From positions 39,056-103,055 of the forward strand of contig MCFE01000286.1 in assembly GCA_002104905.1 (NCBI GenBank): 64,000 nt of DNA, given 5' to 3'. The notes beneath the pieces were generated by a model. It ran no database searches, was not told the origin of the DNA, and saw nothing but the letters and a program-made list of their open reading frames with translations. A program made the translations under genes and the position numbers. This DNA is from Basidiobolus meristosporus CBS 931.73. Its lineage: Eukaryota > Basidiobolomycota > Basidiobolomycetes > Basidiobolales > Basidiobolaceae. Shown one piece after another: positions 37,496 to 47,119 of the stretch. The first letter of the stretch is position 1. Every line of letters begins with the position of its first letter.

Positions 37496-37773
37496 AAAGT
37501 ATCTACTATAGTCAGCATTACTCCTTTTGAAACTAAAAGATTCCAAATAAGAATCTATCTTGCAAATCCAGGCTCTTGGTGATTGTCTGAGACCATATAG
37601 TGACTTTTTAAGCTTGCAGACTAAATGAGAGTTATCTTGGTCAACAAACCCATCAGACTGGTCCATATACACGTCCTCAGCAAGTTCTCCATTCAAAAAT
37701 GCAGTTTTTACATCCATTTGATGAATAAAAAACTTATATTTGGCTGCAATAGCCAATATTAATCTGATGGAAT
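37342..37773 (-). pseudogene. Element D: RT core (palm), part 2
   Basis: Reads SIRLILAIAAKYKFFIHQMD, VKTAFLNGELAEDVYMDQ, KLKKSLYGLRQSPRAW and LLALYVDDLIIAANS. These are the fingers and palm of copia RT. The upstream junction is the solo LTR at 37774. Confidence 0.9.
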
Positions 37774-38104
37774 TGTTGTAAAAATTTGTATTTCCACCTA
37801 AATATTCACCTAACTTAGTCACTTAGATCATCACCTTCAAATCCTAAAGAATACTGACCAAATTCCTTGTTGGGATTTACTTAAAATATTTACCCAGAAC
37901 ATGAATATTCTCAAAGTTGTCCAAACAGCCCAAACTTTGCACACATGTTCTTGGGACCTTTTGTAACCTATTCTATGTGTTTGTAATGCCAAGACCAGGT
38001 AAAAGTATAAATACTACTTTTACATTTAATAATTCATTAAGTGAAAACCACATAATCTACTTGTTCTCCCAATCACTTCCAATATCTCCAAGACTCTTAC
38101 AAAA
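37774..38104 (+). repeat. Solo LTR (family A) inside element D RT
   Basis: 331 bases in plus orientation, target duplication GGAAT (37769-37773 and 38105-38109). The final CA dinucleotide has mutated to AA. Confidence 0.9.
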
Positions 38105-39960
38105 GGAATTAAACTTGGCTACTGGTGCAAGTTCTCAGTATAGTCAAGTCCTTTTGTTTGAGAGTGTCCTTTGGCTACAAGTCTTGCTTTGTATCTTTCA
38201 ATTGTACCATCAGCCTTGTATTTTGTCTTGAAGACCCATCTGCATTCAATTGATTTTTGGTTGATTGGTAATTTGACCAAGTCCCAAGTTTGATTTTCCA
38301 TCAGGGCCTGATATTCCTCAGTCATTGCAGATCTCCAAAACTTTGTCTGAGGGCTATTTAGGGCCTCTTTTACAGTCTGGGGTTCATCAATATGGACTGA
38401 ATTGGCATAGGCTAAGTTTGTACCCTCATTAATATAGTAATTTGGGCTATTTCTTGTCCAATTAGATCTCTGGGCTTTTGATACTGGAATGATCACTTCT
38501 GGGATATTCCTGGGCACTGATTCTGGCTGAACCACAGTTTTAGAGTCCTCTGGAGTGAAAAAAGTTTCATTGTTTTGCTCTGATTCAATCCAGACAATTG
38601 GTGGACTTGAGATCAAATTTTTGTCATCATCTGATGTCATTTTTTGTGAAAATTTTGAATTTTCATCAAACAACACATTGCTGGACTTGATCAGCTTCTT
38701 TGCTTTGGTATTGTATAGTCTGTATGCCTTACTCTAATTGCAGTGGCCCAAAAATATGCATTTTACACTTTTTGGCTCAAATTTTCACTGATTTCCGGCC
38801 AGTTTTTTGGCATATGCTGTACACCCAAATATTCTTATATGTTCTGCACTTGGTCTGTATCCATGCCATGCTTCAAATGGAGTAGAATCACAAAGTATTC
38901 TGTTATAACTCCTATTTTTAAGGTATACAGCAGTGGCAACTGATTCTGTCCAAAAATCATAGGAAAATTTTTGATCATGGATCATAGATCTTGCCATATC
39001 AATTATTGATCTGTTAGCTTGTTCTGCTACTCCATTTTGCTGTGGGGAGTATGGTACAGTAGTCTCTTCTTTATCCCATGAATTTTGCAGAAGTGGATGA
39101 AGAGTTTTGAGGAATATTCTCCACCATTGTCAGAGCATATTTTCTTGACTTTTTCACCAGTTTCTCTCTCCACCATTGCTTTAAACTCCCTGAACTTAGA
39201 CAGAGCTTCTTCCTTTCTCTCCATGAAGTAGACCCATGTGTATCTTGTATAATCATCAATAAAAGTGATTAAATACTTCATCCCGCCTAAAAATAAATTT
39301 TGCATAGGTCCACACAGATCTGAGTGAATTAGATCTAATTTTTTCTTAGTTTTGATTAACCCAGAGCTCTTGAACGGTTGTCTGGCTTGTTTCCCATATA
39401 TGCAGGCTTCACAGTGCTCCAAATTAGCTGGGGGAGCAGTTTTTACTCCAGAAATTAGCTGATCTTTGATCATTTTGCGCAAATAATCAAAATTGATGTG
39501 CCCAAACCTCCTGTTCCAAAGCATTGGTGTTTCTTCATTTAAGTTACTTATATTGGCTTCCAGATATGATGGAATATAAGTCAACTTGTATAGATTCTGA
39601 TCTCTGATGCCTGAAGCAATATGGGCACCATTTTGATCAGTGATCCTGCATCCAGAATTGTCAAAACTGAAACTGAGTCCTCCTGCTGTGGCCTTGCTTA
39701 CAGATAGTAGGTTCTTGGCTATTTCTGGTACATAGAGTACTTCTTTAAAGGTCAGTGTATGGCATCCTTCACTGCTTCTAAGGCTTACTTGGATAGTTCC
39801 TTCTCCCACTGCATCAAGTGTTCTATTGTCACCTATGAAAACCTTCTTAATTGGAATTTCTTGATATTGCGTATAAAGTTCTTTTTGGTGTGTAAAGTGT
39901 TGAGAAGCTCCAGAGTCAATATATCATGTCTGATAATCCTTGTTTGTGGTCATATTTAGT
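38105..39960 (-). pseudogene. Element D: protease, integrase and RT start
   Basis: Minus strand: IDSGASQHFTHQ (protease active site) preceded by TGA where element A has TGG; WNRRFGHINFDYLRKM and HCEACIYGKQ (zinc finger); integrase core LDLIHSDLCGP, FIDDYTRYTWVYF, SDNGGEYSSKLF (D, D, E spacing), frameshift near 39,070; then FSYDFWTESVATAVYLKN and IRIFGCTAYAKKL; and the RT start WRSAMTEEYQALMENQTWDL, WVFKTKYKADGT, YKARLVAKGHSQTKGLDY. Confidence 0.9.
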
Positions 39961-40784
39961 GCAGGTATGAAGAGTCTATCTTCAGTTGTTGCAGCATTTC
40001 CATATTCAGGCTTCTTTTGCTGATAATCTCTCTTTTTGAGACACCGGTCTGATGTGTGTCCTTTCCTTTTGCAGTAGTTGCAAAATAGGTTTCTGTTGCC
40101 ATTGTAGGGACTTGGGTACCTCCTTTGTTGGTTATCATTGCTTATTAAAGCATTTTCTTCTTCCTTCTTATTGGCGCTTGATTTTCTTAATTTTTCATCC
40201 TGGAGCCTTCCATATACATAATTTAAGGTCAAGTCATCAGTTCTGGTCTCTAGGGCTGATACAAGGCCCTGAAACTTGTCTGTCAGGCTATTCAGGATGG
40301 TAACTATCACGTCCTCATCAGTAGTTGGTACACCCACAGATTCCATCTCATCTACCAGTGGGGTAATTCTGTTAATTAGATTTTTCATTTCTTCTCCTGG
40401 CAGCATCTTTGTAGTAAAGAATTTTTGTCTCAGATACATTTTCTTGGCAGCTGAACATGACTGGTAGGTGTCTTCTAATGCTTTCCAGGCATTCTTTGCT
40501 GTTTTTGCTCTTGGGCATTGAATTAGCAATTTGTCCTTGACATTAAGGCAAATGCAGTTAAAGGCACTTTGTTCTTTCTTCTGGTACTTTAAGGCTTCCT
40601 CTCCCACGTTTTTAGGAGGGCATTCTTCTCCCATGACAATATCCCAAAGACCTCTTTCTTGTAGCAGCATCTTCATCTTCACCTTCCACACTTGGCAGTT
40701 GGATCCATCCAACTTTTCAGCAGAGAGAAAAGTTCCAGTAACAGCAGTAGTAGACATTGCAGAGAGTGACAGCTTGGGGCTCAT
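39924..40784 (-). pseudogene. Element D: gag
   Basis: ATG at 40784, inside the primer binding site. MSPKLSLSAMSTTAVTG, then SAEKLDGSNCQVWKVKMKML, WDIVMGEECPPKNVG, KMLPGEEMKNLINRITPLVD, and a CCHC knuckle CNYCKRKGHTSDRC. The frame is open over its length, then meets a stop just before the protease. Confidence 0.9.
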
Positions 40785-40788
40785 AACC

Positions 40789-41120
40789 TGTTGTAAGAGT
40801 CTTTGAGATATTGGAAGTGATTGGGAGAACAAGTAGATCATGTGGTTTTCACTTAATGATTTATTGAATGTAAAAGTAGTGTTTATACTTTTACCTGGTC
40901 TTGGCATTACAAACATGTAGAATAGGTTAAGGAAGGTCCCAAGAATATGTGTGCAAAGTTTGGGGCTGTTTGGACAACTTATCTAATTTTCATGTTCTGG
41001 GTAAATATTCTAAGTAAATCCCAACAAGGAGTTTGGTCAGTATTCTCTAGGATTTGAAGGTGATGATCTAAGTGACTAAGTTAGGTGAATATTTAGGTGG
41101 AAATACAAATTTTTACAACA
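40789..41120 (-). repeat. 5' LTR of element D (family A)
   Basis: 332 bases, adjoining primer site 40777-40788. Confidence 0.92.
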
Positions 41121-41270
41121 TGGACAACTTATCTAATTTTCATGCTCTGGGTAAATATTCTAAGTAAATCCCAACAAGGAATTTGGTCAGTATTCTCTGG
41201 GATTTGAAGGCAATGATCTTAGTGACTAAGTTAGGTGAATATTTAGGTGGAATTACAAATTTTTACAACA
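41121..41270 (-). repeat. Partial LTR directly abutting the element D LTR
   Basis: 150 bases repeat the outer half of the preceding LTR (from TGGACAACTTATC to TTTTTACAACA) with a few substitutions. No target duplication matches between 29,634-29,638 (AAAAG) and 41,271-41,275 (GTTAC), so the nest boundaries have been rearranged. Confidence 0.85.
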
Positions 41271-41529
41271 GTTACAAACAATAATTGGGAAGGTAATTTC
41301 AAGTTCACCACATTAAAATTTGAGGTTGTTGTAAACGGAATGGTGTAAACTCTGATGGCTACAAGTCAATACAGATTCAATCAGCAATTCTACCAATTGG
41401 GAAAGGGTGTGCTGGCAACAATATGAATATATATTGGCAAACAGATTGGATTGTTAACCTTTATGTCCTTGCTCAAGCATATCAGCAACACTCTCGCATA
41501 GGTTATTAGTGCTGCAAACTACTATAAAA

Positions 41530-42010
41530 AAAAAAGGCACAAGGAAAGACACCTTTCGGTATCTACCAGGCCAATGAAATGCTGTTTATGGAGATTTGAA
41601 CGTAGAGTTATTTCATTAGCTTGCCACTTTGGTATGGCTCTGGCACCTTACGATGTAATTAGTGGCGGGAATTTCCAAACCAAAGGTGCAATAGATGAGC
41701 GTAGAAAGAGAGGATGGTGGCTAACGAGTGTGATCATGGCTCAGCAGGGTACGACTTGATGAGGTGGGGCAGACCACAAAAATGAGTCAGTGACAGCTAT
41801 TGTACTCGCTTATGTAAGTACCAAAGCAACAAGCGTATTTCCACTGACTCGAGGAAGAAAAGTAGAGCACCTCCACAATAATACTCGAGCGTTAAACTGG
41901 CAATCGAGTTTTTGGAAAATGTCAAGTCAAAGGAGTTGGGCTTTCGGAACAACTACTTTGGCGTTGATCCCAGAGTCACTGGGCTCACTACAACCATTTC
42001 ACCTCTAGCA
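41530..42010 (+). pseudogene. Aldo-keto reductase (aryl-alcohol dehydrogenase type) pseudogene
   Basis: The frames jointly read GKTPFGIYQAN, then WRFERRVISLACHFGMALAP and DVISGGNFQTKGAIDERRKR, then VLAYVSTKATSVFP, GRKVEHLHNNTRAL, and in another frame IEFLENVKSKELGFRNNYF with GVDPRVTGL. This is the order of the C-terminal half of fungal aryl-alcohol dehydrogenases (HFGMALAPWDVLGGGKFQ, VFPIVGGRKVEHL, and a C-terminal FG.DP...G). At least three frame changes and stops make it dead. The N-terminal catalytic Tyr/Lys half is not recognisable upstream; the copia nest starts 260 bases away and may have removed it. Confidence 0.8.
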
Positions 42011-42484
42011 ACTTCTTAAGCCAATTGCCCGTGCATAGACACTTGAGTCTCATATAAACATACGGTTTTTCATTGCATTCAGGAAATCTTTTCTATAGCT
42101 GTTATACTTGACTACAGTTGGTCGAAGGTATACTTTTTTCATTCTGGCACTCCACATATTCATTTCCCACAAGCAGCTGTGTTGTGGAGCAAGGTAAATC
42201 CGTATAGAAAAGTATCGGGAGATCAAACGCACCAACCAACATACCTCAAGGCTCTTGGGATATCGTTTTCCCATTCTTCTCTCAGGGCAACGCCACGGAG
42301 CCATCGAGAGCGCAAATTGGATAAATATTGGCAAGTATATATCCGGAGCAATATTGGCAGCAGCAGATCACACAGCAGCATTGATTGAGCCAGGAAATGT
42401 CAGCACAAATAACCATACTAAGCTGTGTTACTGGGAGAGTTGGAAGTTGACGCAGAGCACGGCCTGGGTTACTTCATCTTTATT
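42011..42484. other. Intergenic, nothing recognised
   Basis: A frame at 42179-42388 and another at 42255-42500 read through without known similarity; they may be decayed coding sequence. Confidence 0.3.
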
Positions 42485-42562
42485 TGCCAAGACCGTCTGA
42501 TTAGGAATTCTATTGATAAATCATGCCAAGACCACCTAGTTGGGAATTCCTTTGATATTCCT
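42485..42562. repeat. Imperfect 39-bp tandem repeat
   Basis: GCCAAGACC occurs at 42485 and again 39 bases on, each followed by GGAATTC and a TTGATA word. Two degenerate units in the upstream flank of the acyltransferase gene. Confidence 0.6.
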
Positions 42563-42869
42563 CCAGTCGCGTTATGAGAATCGTGGAAAAGTGTTTCGGT
42601 TACTTGTCTCCATAATACAAGACAGTCACCATAATTAAGCAGGTGCAAGGAACACTACTCCTTACCAGCCATCAACGCGACCGTAGAAAAATCCGGAACC
42701 GCCTAATAGTTACGTAGTACCCCTGCTAAAGCAATATTTCAAATCAAAGTCTCCTATCAGAAGGCTAGATCCCTCCAGTAGATATTGCTCTGCCTCGATG
42801 TTAAATAGGCCTTGGTGCTCGCAAAACATCTCTACGATAGTCTCAAGCTCACTTTAACGCACAATCACA

Positions 42870-44234
42870 ATGACATTGCCGGCAGAACTTGACATCTTGG
42901 GACAGCACCCTATGCTTAGAATGATGTACACCAATTTAAGCTATATCTTCGCCCTAGACGACAGTCCAAACCAGTCTGCCACAGACTCTGTCGTTCAGTC
43001 CCTTACAAATGGTCTACAGCGTTTGTCTGAGAGCTTTCCATGGATAGCGGGACAAGTCGGCAGCACAGGGGCCGACCAGGGTGGTTCCACAGCATTCAAA
43101 ATCATACCGTTCGAATCAATGCCTCCGCTTCAGACAGCGCACAGGCCAGATCTTTCGATTAAGACCTTCATTGAATCGAATTGGTCGATGCAGATGCTCG
43201 ATCCAGACGTGTTTGCGCCGCGCTTGAGCCCCCTCGGTCAAGCCCCTAAGCCGTCTGATCCGGCGCCAGTATTTCTCCTACGGGCGACATTCATCACCGG
43301 CGCCGTCGTACTAACGTTTGCGGCAAACCACAGCGCCATGGATATGACGGGACAGACTATGATGATACGGCTTCTGAGCAGAGCCTGCCATAGTATCCAA
43401 TTCACCGAAGAAGAGCTGCGTTTGGGGAATAGGGAAATAGGGTGCAAAATTGCCTTATTTGAAGACAGGGGGGATCAGGAGCTTAAGGCAGAGATAGCCA
43501 GTCAACTAAGCAGGAAGACAGCGGAGACAGAAATCCCCAAGGTGAATGATCCCCAAGAACCGGCCATACTTACTTGGGCATATTTCCAGGCAGATATGTC
43601 GTCGCTAGCCGCCATTAAAGCGAAAGCGACTGAATCGAACCCTAGTTCCAGTTTCGTATCCACAGACGATGCGCTCACCGCATTGATTTGGCAAGCAATC
43701 AGTCGTGCGCGTCGCTCTCGTCTCGGCGTATCCACAAGGCTGTTATTAGCGAGAGCAGTAGATGTGAGAAAGTCGATGGGCATTTCCGAAAGGTATCCGG
43801 GTATGATGCAGAACATGGCGTTTAACAACTTGACTATTGAAGAGGTTTTAGAGATGCCTCTTGGTGCCGTCGCAGCTCAATTACGAAATAAGCTGGACCC
43901 TAACAACCTTGGACATGCAATGCGGGTAATCATGACCCTGATGAGCCGTCACCCGCACGAGTCGCCTATTTTACCCTATCTCAAGCCATCTCACGATGTC
44001 ATGATCACCTCTTGGGCGAAGATGGACTGCTACAGTGACGACTTTGACTTAGGGCTAGGTAAGCCAGAGATTGTACTACGCCCGCGGTTGCCACCTGTTG
44101 GCGAGGGATGGGTCAATTTAATGCCTAAGTCAGAGAAGAGGGGTATTATATTTGGTGTTTGTTTGCGGGAGGCAGATATGATGCTTTTCAAGGCTGATGA
44201 GCAGCTTAGGGAGTGTGTTGATTGTATTGCCTAA
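42870..44234 (+). CDS. HxxxD acyltransferase of the BAHD/Tri101-like family, intronless
   Basis: Intact 454-codon gene with no intron, ATG at 42870. The N-terminus reads LDILGQHPMLRMMYTNLSYI and then a long helix ending PWIAGQVG, which matches fungal BAHD-like transferases of the PF02458 type. The catalytic HxxxD is H154-SAM-D158 in FAANHSAMDMTGQ. A second domain contains FVSTDDALTALIWQAISRAR (core helix) and VDVRKSMG; DFDLGLGKPEIVLRPRLPP stands where the family has the DFGWG structural motif, and the protein ends near GIIFGVCLREADMMLF. It should transfer an acyl group from acyl-CoA to a hydroxyl or amine; the substrate cannot be read. Codons look richer in G and C than the neighbouring transposons. 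Neighbours are a dead oxidoreductase and transposons, not a recognisable cluster. Confidence 0.88.
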   Translation: MTLPAELDILGQHPMLRMMYTNLSYIFALDDSPNQSATDSVVQSLTNGLQRLSESFPWIAGQVGSTGADQGGSTAFKIIPFESMPPLQTAHRPDLSIKTFIESNWSMQMLDPDVFAPRLSPLGQAPKPSDPAPVFLLRATFITGAVVLTFAANHSAMDMTGQTMMIRLLSRACHSIQFTEEELRLGNREIGCKIALFEDRGDQELKAEIASQLSRKTAETEIPKVNDPQEPAILTWAYFQADMSSLAAIKAKATESNPSSSFVSTDDALTALIWQAISRARRSRLGVSTRLLLARAVDVRKSMGISERYPGMMQNMAFNNLTIEEVLEMPLGAVAAQLRNKLDPNNLGHAMRVIMTLMSRHPHESPILPYLKPSHDVMITSWAKMDCYSDDFDLGLGKPEIVLRPRLPPVGEGWVNLMPKSEKRGIIFGVCLREADMMLFKADEQLRECVDCIA

Positions 44235-44407
44235 ATTAGCCAGGTTGGTTGAATGCTAATATACTTGCCCCAAGTCTAGCACATACAAATAAAGAGCCAG
44301 CTTGTATTTATTTTCTACTCATATATCCGCTTAAATATATTGAACTGAGAATAGCAAATCAGGTAGGTTGCGCTGACTGAAAAGGAAGGTGCACTGATCT
44401 ACATAGT

Positions 44408-44447
44408 GTTGTAAGAGTTTTGGACAATAGGTAGGTTATATGGTTTT
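44408..44447 (-). repeat. Fragment of family A LTR
   Basis: TGTTGTAAGAGTTTTGG and ATATGGTTTTT match the start of the family A LTR with a gap; cut by the family B LTR at 44448. Confidence 0.7.
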
Positions 44448-44795
44448 TGTTGCAATATTCCGAGGAGTATTGGAAGTGATGTGGAGAACTAGAGGATTAC
44501 ATGTTATTCACTTGTAGATTTGTTGATCAAAAGTATGGTATTGATACTTTTGATAAAGTGAGGCAAACAAACGTGTAGAGTTTGTTAAGAAAGGTCCCAA
44601 GAATATGTGTGCAAAGTTTGGGGTCTTTGGGGCAACTTTGAGAAAGTTCATAATCTGGATACCCAATAACTTGGTGAGAATATTCTAAGTAAATCCTGAC
44701 AAGAAATTTGGTCAGGACAGAATGCTCATCATAGAATAAGATCTATATGACTAAGTTAGCATGAATATTTAGGTGACAACTTGATAAATACAACA
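44448..44795 (-). repeat. Solo LTR (family B)
   Basis: 348 bases reading TGTTGCAATATTC...ATACAACA, the reverse complement of the element B LTR with about 5-10 percent change. Flanking pentamers GTTTT and GTCTT could be a mutated target duplication. It is inserted in a family A LTR fragment. Confidence 0.85.
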
Positions 44796-45397
44796 GTCTT
44801 CACTATAAGGCCACCAAGTTTGAGCAGAGTTACATAGAACTAGAGGGATAAACAAAGGAAGCAGTGACTTATCAACAATTGCTAATAAGTTAGACAAGTA
44901 TGGATTGATGGGATGTAAGAATAAAGTATGGTGGCTGAGGTAGCTTCTCTAAAAAGTGGAGAAATATATGCTATAGGCCAGTACTGAGTGTTAAGAGTCC
45001 TCAACATGCTGAGCAAACTGCTGTATTTGGTGGTCACCAAGTATTATTCTCTGACAGGACTGTGGGCTGGTGTAATGGTAGCACAGCCACTACTTAACAT
45101 GAGGACTTTGATTGAGCTGGAGCATGAGATAGAGTCTAATCCATGATAGTGAATTTAGGCCTAGGGTTAAGGGTCTAAGTTCTTTTATTGAATCTCATCA
45201 GGTATATTAATACCATTTCATCTTGATTAAAGTTGGATAGCACAAATTGTACAAATCAATTGTATCAATAACAAAGAGAAGGTGGATATAATGCTAAAAA
45301 CTAGTTGTGTTTGAAAAGGAACTTCATAACAAAAATCAGGCTGGAATGCCAGGCAGAATTGGTAGTTACTTAGATGCAAATCACTATGGGGAAATAT
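44796..45397. other. Unidentified A/T-rich stretch
   Basis: No gene recognised. A short tRNA-like word GGTGTAATGGTAGCAC (about 45,071-45,086) resembles a tRNA A-box/D-arm but no complete cloverleaf can be drawn. Confidence 0.3.
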
Positions 45398-45729
45398 TGT
45401 TGTAAAGATTCGGAATTCCACCTGAATATTCACCTAACTTGGTCACTTAGATCATTACCTTCAAATCCTAGAGAATACTGACCAAACTCCTTGTTGGGAT
45501 TTACTTATAATATTTACCCAGAACATAAAAATTAGATAAGTTGTCCAAACAGCCCCAAACTTTGCACACATGTTCTTAGGACCTTCCTAAACCTATTTTA
45601 CATGCTTGTTATGCCAAGATCATGTAAAAGTATAAATACCACTTTTACATTCAATGAATCACTAAGTGAAAATCACAGAATCTACTTGTCCTCCCAATCC
45701 CTTCCAATATCTCCAAGACTCTCACAACA
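45398..45729 (+). repeat. Solo LTR (family A), plus orientation
   Basis: 332 bases, TGTTGTAAAG...TCACAACA, with the ATGTAAAAGT...ACTTTTACAT inverted repeat around TATAAATA. Flanking pentamers (AATAT, CCATT) do not match. Confidence 0.88.
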
Positions 45730-46308
45730 CCATTACACCCAAATACTTATATTAACTCAATCACTTAAGTCATAGTACATAAGCATTATTATTTTTGGAC
45801 CAGATTCATAGATGTGTTTTTACTTAGAATGCTTTTCATCCCAGTGTCTGGCCCTCAGGGAATAATATCACTTACCAATAACTCAGATAGCAAAGAATTA
45901 TGTATATGCTTGAAAGCTTTCATCAGCTGAGTATTTGCACTAGCTAATAGAGATAGATGGTCATAGTCAACTGCAATATAAACATACAGTTTAGTACAGC
46001 CAGACTCCATTGAAGAGGAGGGAATTGTCACAACACAAGTTTGCCAGTATCATAAAGATCTATGAGAAGCAAAATAGTGCATGTAATATATTGGTAGGTA
46101 TACACAATAGCCAAGAAATTATCAAAATTGCTTATGTAAAGAGCTGTGCCACACAGTCTGTTCCTCTGCCAACCAAGTTCTGGGAGAAAGCTTACCTAAA
46201 GAATGTTTGCTAGCTATTTTCCAAATAAATTTATGAGTCCAGGTAGCTACTGGTCGAGTGATAGAGTGCCAATGCTGCTCTACAGGTGAGTTCTATTCCA
46301 TTTGAGGT
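45730..46308. other. Copia-derived relic sequence
   Basis: 45,731-45,850 resembles the first part of a further, older LTR in plus orientation (CATTACACCCAAATACTTAT, CAATCACTTAAGTCAT). Beyond that, minus-strand words recall RT but the match is weak. Confidence 0.4.
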
Positions 46309-46431
46309 ATGCCAGTTTACTATGCAAGTTTATTGATAATGGTAATATTGTTAGGCAGCGCTGGACAAATGGGGCATGGCTTGGTGAAGTATGAGGCTGT
46401 AGAGGTATTAGTAGCCACAGCGTTGTTTAAC

Positions 46432-47006
46432 CTATTGAACATTAGTCGCATTGAAAAAAAGGTCAGCGTAGCATTTGGCATATTGATCATAAACCTTGAT
46501 CCAGTTCTGAACGCATTCTGTGAATATTCTATCATCTGGCACATCAGAAAGATCTTCATTCATGTGAACATGCAGATCTTTTTCTTCCATCAAGAGACAG
46601 TATTCTGCTGCGAATTTTAGGTGCACTCGAGTGCAATCAGTGGCTCGTAGTTCTCCAGCACATAAGAGATCGCCTTTACTACCTTCTGTGGTTCTTGGGA
46701 GCATCGAATTAGAATCTTACTTACAAGCGTGTTAGTCGCTGACTTGTCGCAACGCGGTGCCGTACACGCGGTGTTAAGGAGTGGTGAAAATTGGTCAGCA
46801 TTGCTTAGTTCATAGTTCTACCAACCTATGGAGGCGACTGGTGACCAGATTTGACTGAGCGGTAAACATGGCTCATTATCAGTTACAATAGAGAGTAATG
46901 ATTGCCTACGGGTGGCCGACAGCTGGCCGAGATCATTGTCTACAGGTGCGGCGTCGGCAACCAAAAGAGTAGAGGCAATCACAGCAGATACACGTGAGGA
47001 TTTCAT
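46432..47006 (-). pseudogene. Small secreted Cys-containing protein gene, possibly frameshifted
   Basis: ATG at 47006 opens a signal peptide (MKSSRVSAVIASTLLVADA). A first exon ends EPCLPLSQIC if an intron GTCACC...CTAAG (about 46,844-46,798) is removed. It continues NADQFSPLLNTACTAPRCDK, LVSKILIRCSQEP and KAISYVLENYEPLIALECT. There the frame meets TAA, while another frame carries on with KFAAEYCLLMEEKD and IFTECVQNWIKVYDQY. The regular Cys spacing recalls a family of secreted proteins seen in early-diverging fungi, but I cannot name it. Either a small intron I cannot place, or a one- or two-base frameshift near 46,620, separates the halves. The C-terminus is unresolved. If intact, the product is a secreted protein of about 160-180 residues. 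Confidence 0.5.
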
Positions 47007-47119
47007 TGTGACCCAAGAATCAAAGGCTTGGCAAGAAAATACGCGAATACGAGGGGGGGTTCGGTTTACCCCATAGCATCTATCCTTGTGTTTATTTCAA
47101 CTACATTCGATGTTTTCTC

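Larger units (their letters stand above)
35965..41120 (-). mobile_element. Ty1/copia element D (minus strand), full domain set but broken
   Basis: The 5' LTR is 40789-41120 and the 3' LTR 35965-36314. Minus-strand order: primer site 40777-40788, gag with CCHC knuckle, protease DSGAS, integrase, reverse transcriptase, RNase H, polypurine tract. Integrase precedes RT, the diagnostic order of Ty1/copia (Pseudoviridae-type). Damage: Trp-to-stop before DSGAS, a frameshift in integrase near 39,070, a solo LTR in RT (37774-38104) and a 154-bp tandem duplication across the YVDD box. Inactive. Confidence 0.92.

Noticed and set aside
29639..41270. CRISPR-like or phage-like repeat array
   Set aside because: Repeats are LTRs with TG...CA ends, primer sites and target duplications; no short regularly spaced repeats exist in the window.
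42179..42500. Overlapping frames read as a possible gene
   Set aside because: No ATG-to-stop frame with family resemblance and no splice model; may be decayed coding DNA but cannot be supported.
45055..45130. Possible tRNA gene
   Set aside because: A D-arm-like word is present but no paired anticodon or acceptor stem and no B-box could be drawn, so it is kept only as a low-interest observation.
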